From CAZLYK01 sp964563495 (lineage in GTDB: Bacteria; Acidobacteriota; Blastocatellia; RBC074): a stretch of DNA of 36,817 nt. The notes beneath the pieces are model-generated. The model searched no databases, had not been told where the DNA came from, and saw nothing but the letters and a program-made list of their open reading frames with translations. Every line of letters begins with the position of its first letter. The first letter of the stretch is position 1. A program made the translations under genes and the position numbers. Shown one piece after another: positions 35,590 through 36,817 of this stretch. The stretch covers positions 1-36,817 of the forward strand of contig CAZLYK010000046.1 in NCBI GenBank assembly GCA_964563495.1, given 5' to 3'.

Positions 35590-36768
35590 ATGGAACAGTC
35601 AAAAATTCGCTCCTGGTGGGCATATCGCCAGGGCCTCGATGGCGCCCTCGCCGGCAAGTCAGCGGCGGAAGTTTTGCAGCGCGCCGGGTGGGCCCGATCG
35701 GTCGGCGGTTCCGGGCCCTACCTGACACTTTTTTCGCGAGCGGGGCTGGATCGTGAACAGGTCGATACGGCCGTTGCAAAGCTGGAGATCCACGAGCTTC
35801 CGAGCGCTCGCGGTTGCACCTACGTGCTGCCCGCTTCGGATTTCGCACTGGGGCTGGCAGTCGGACAGGGGTTCGGCGGCGAGATGAAAACCGCCGAAAA
35901 GCTTGGCGTGACGCAGCAAGAAATCGACAAGCTTTGTCATTCGCTCATCACGGCATTAGAAGGCGGCCCGCTCGATCCCGAAGGATTGCGAGAAGCCACA
36001 GGTAAAGCCGTACGGAATCTCGGTCCTGAGGGGCAAAAGAAGGGCCTGACCACGACACTCCCGGTGGCGCTCGGAAAGTTGCAGTCATCGGGTGTGATCA
36101 GGCGAATCCCTACCAATGGTCGCCTGGATCAGCAGCGCTACAAATACTCGCTCTGGCAGCCAAGTCCCTTGCAAGATTTCAAGCTGTCGAAGGAGGAGAC
36201 CCACACGGAAGTGGCCCGCCGATTTTTTGGTTGGATCGGTCCGGCCACGCTCCTCGAGTTTCAAAAGTTTGCGGGCCTGAGCCTGAAGGCGTCAAAAATG
36301 GCCGTCGAGCCTCTCAAGCTTGAGCCGCTCGCGCCCGGAGATGATCGCCTGCTCCTGCCGGGCGATCGAGCCAGGCTGGAAGCATTCAAACCGCCGAAAG
36401 ATCCGCATTATGTACTGGTGGCCGGGCTCGATTCAGTCATCCTTCTACATCAGAACCTGGAGTGGTTATTGGACCCTAAGGACATGGGCCGAGAGGTATT
36501 CGGGGAGAAAGGGTCGGCGGGGATAGGCGAATTTTCCGACCTGCCCAGCCATGCCATCCTCGACCGCGGACGGATTGTCGGGCTTTGGGAATACGATACC
36601 TCCACCAGTTCGATTGCCTGGATGTCGTTTGTGAAAAAGGATAAGGCGCTGCAGGAGGCGGTAGCTCGCACCGAGCAGTACATCCAAACGCATCTGGGCG
36701 ATGCCCGTTCATTCAGTTTAGACAGCCCTAAGAGCCGGGGGCCAAGAATCGAAGCATTAAGGAAATAG
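35590..36768 (+). CDS. AlkZ/YcaQ-type winged-helix protein (HTH_42), putative DNA glycosylase relative
   Basis: A 392-residue cytoplasmic protein with the layout of the HTH_42 family: tandem winged-helix modules about residues 1-250 (including SAAEVLQRAGWARSVGGSGP and RRFFGWIGPATLLEFQKFAG) and a C-terminal beta-barrel-like part (DRLLLPGDRARLEAF, HAILDRGRIVGLWEYD). Characterised members such as AlkZ and YcaQ are glycosylases that unhook DNA crosslinks or remove bulky lesions using a QxQ or QxD motif; I cannot place that motif here with certainty. The start is the ATG at 35590, 25 bp after the preceding gene and with no clear ribosome site. The TAG stop is contributed by the AAATAGACAGG edge of repeat copy 8. 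Confidence 0.8.
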   Translation: MEQSKIRSWWAYRQGLDGALAGKSAAEVLQRAGWARSVGGSGPYLTLFSRAGLDREQVDTAVAKLEIHELPSARGCTYVLPASDFALGLAVGQGFGGEMKTAEKLGVTQQEIDKLCHSLITALEGGPLDPEGLREATGKAVRNLGPEGQKKGLTTTLPVALGKLQSSGVIRRIPTNGRLDQQRYKYSLWQPSPLQDFKLSKEETHTEVARRFFGWIGPATLLEFQKFAGLSLKASKMAVEPLKLEPLAPGDDRLLLPGDRARLEAFKPPKDPHYVLVAGLDSVILLHQNLEWLLDPKDMGREVFGEKGSAGIGEFSDLPSHAILDRGRIVGLWEYDTSTSSIAWMSFVKKDKALQEAVARTEQYIQTHLGDARSFSLDSPKSRGPRIEALRK

Positions 36769-36781
36769 ACAGGATTGACAC
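36763..36781 (+). repeat. Family A repeat, partial copy 8
   Basis: AAATAGACAGGATTGACAC, the left edge of the family, after which similarity ends. A short ACTATTT at the window's last bases may be a decayed right end. The TAG inside it is the stop codon of the preceding gene. Confidence 0.7.
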
Positions 36782-36817
36782 CTAGATTTCGCCCGAAATT
36801 CGGCCTATCGACTATTT

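Overview
The window reads as a piece of chromosome from a Gram-negative soil or environmental bacterium. An Acidobacteriota (Blastocatellia-like) origin is my best guess. The basis is an Oar-type TonB receptor with a carboxypeptidase-like N-terminal domain, a bacterial EXORDIUM-family protein, many small exported proteins of unknown function, and a home-grown family of long inverted repeats next to stop codons. This placement is inference: there is no rRNA or other marker gene here, and I found no tRNA, CRISPR array or prophage.

Layout. (1) 104-3195, minus strand: beta-carbonic anhydrase plus a STAS-less SulP anion transporter, a small exported protein, and dodecin. (2) 3312-5556, plus strand: a four-helix membrane protein with a clear sigma70 promoter, then a quinone-oxidoreductase-like dehydrogenase overlapping a RibD/DHFR-like reductase. 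(3) 5669-12157, an accessory zone: a Phd/PIN toxin-antitoxin operon with consensus promoter and palindromic operator, a serine-recombinase fragment, a duplicated SnoaL-like exported protein, a broken transposase, an IS110-family element, an attC-like site before a cysteine-rich exported protein, and a truncated tyrosine recombinase bounded by two perfect palindromes. (4) 12140-19500: a DnaQ-like exonuclease coupled to a cNMP/CBS/DUF294 protein whose nucleotidyltransferase motif looks dead, several exported proteins of unknown role, and an EXORDIUM-like protein. (5) 19639-25069: a visibly AT-richer block with a eukaryotic-type phospholipase D and a 944-residue protein I do not recognise, separated by a GC-rich composite repeat. 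(6) 25175-27691: a TonB-dependent receptor, divergent from (7) 27730-34782: a run of mostly exported redox genes (Tat-signal ThDP enzyme, hypothetical protein, cytochrome c, cytochrome-PQQ dehydrogenase, two-domain alpha/beta hydrolase) behind a sigma70 promoter overlapped by a TetR-type half-palindrome. (8) 35002-36768: a small exported protein and an AlkZ/HTH_42-type protein.

How the parts may work together. The strongest candidate for an undescribed system is block 7, with the receptor of block 6 as possible uptake partner. A folded, cofactor-loaded ThDP lyase exported by Tat would share the periplasm with a PQQ dehydrogenase feeding electrons to cytochrome c and with a secreted hydrolase, which suggests extracytoplasmic oxidation and C-C cleavage of an unknown substrate. 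The second candidate is the PLD/944-residue pair in block 5. Across the window, at least eight full, half or decayed copies of one inverted-repeat family sit mostly just after stop codons; one supplies the stop codon itself, one ends just upstream of a start codon, and one is followed directly by one.
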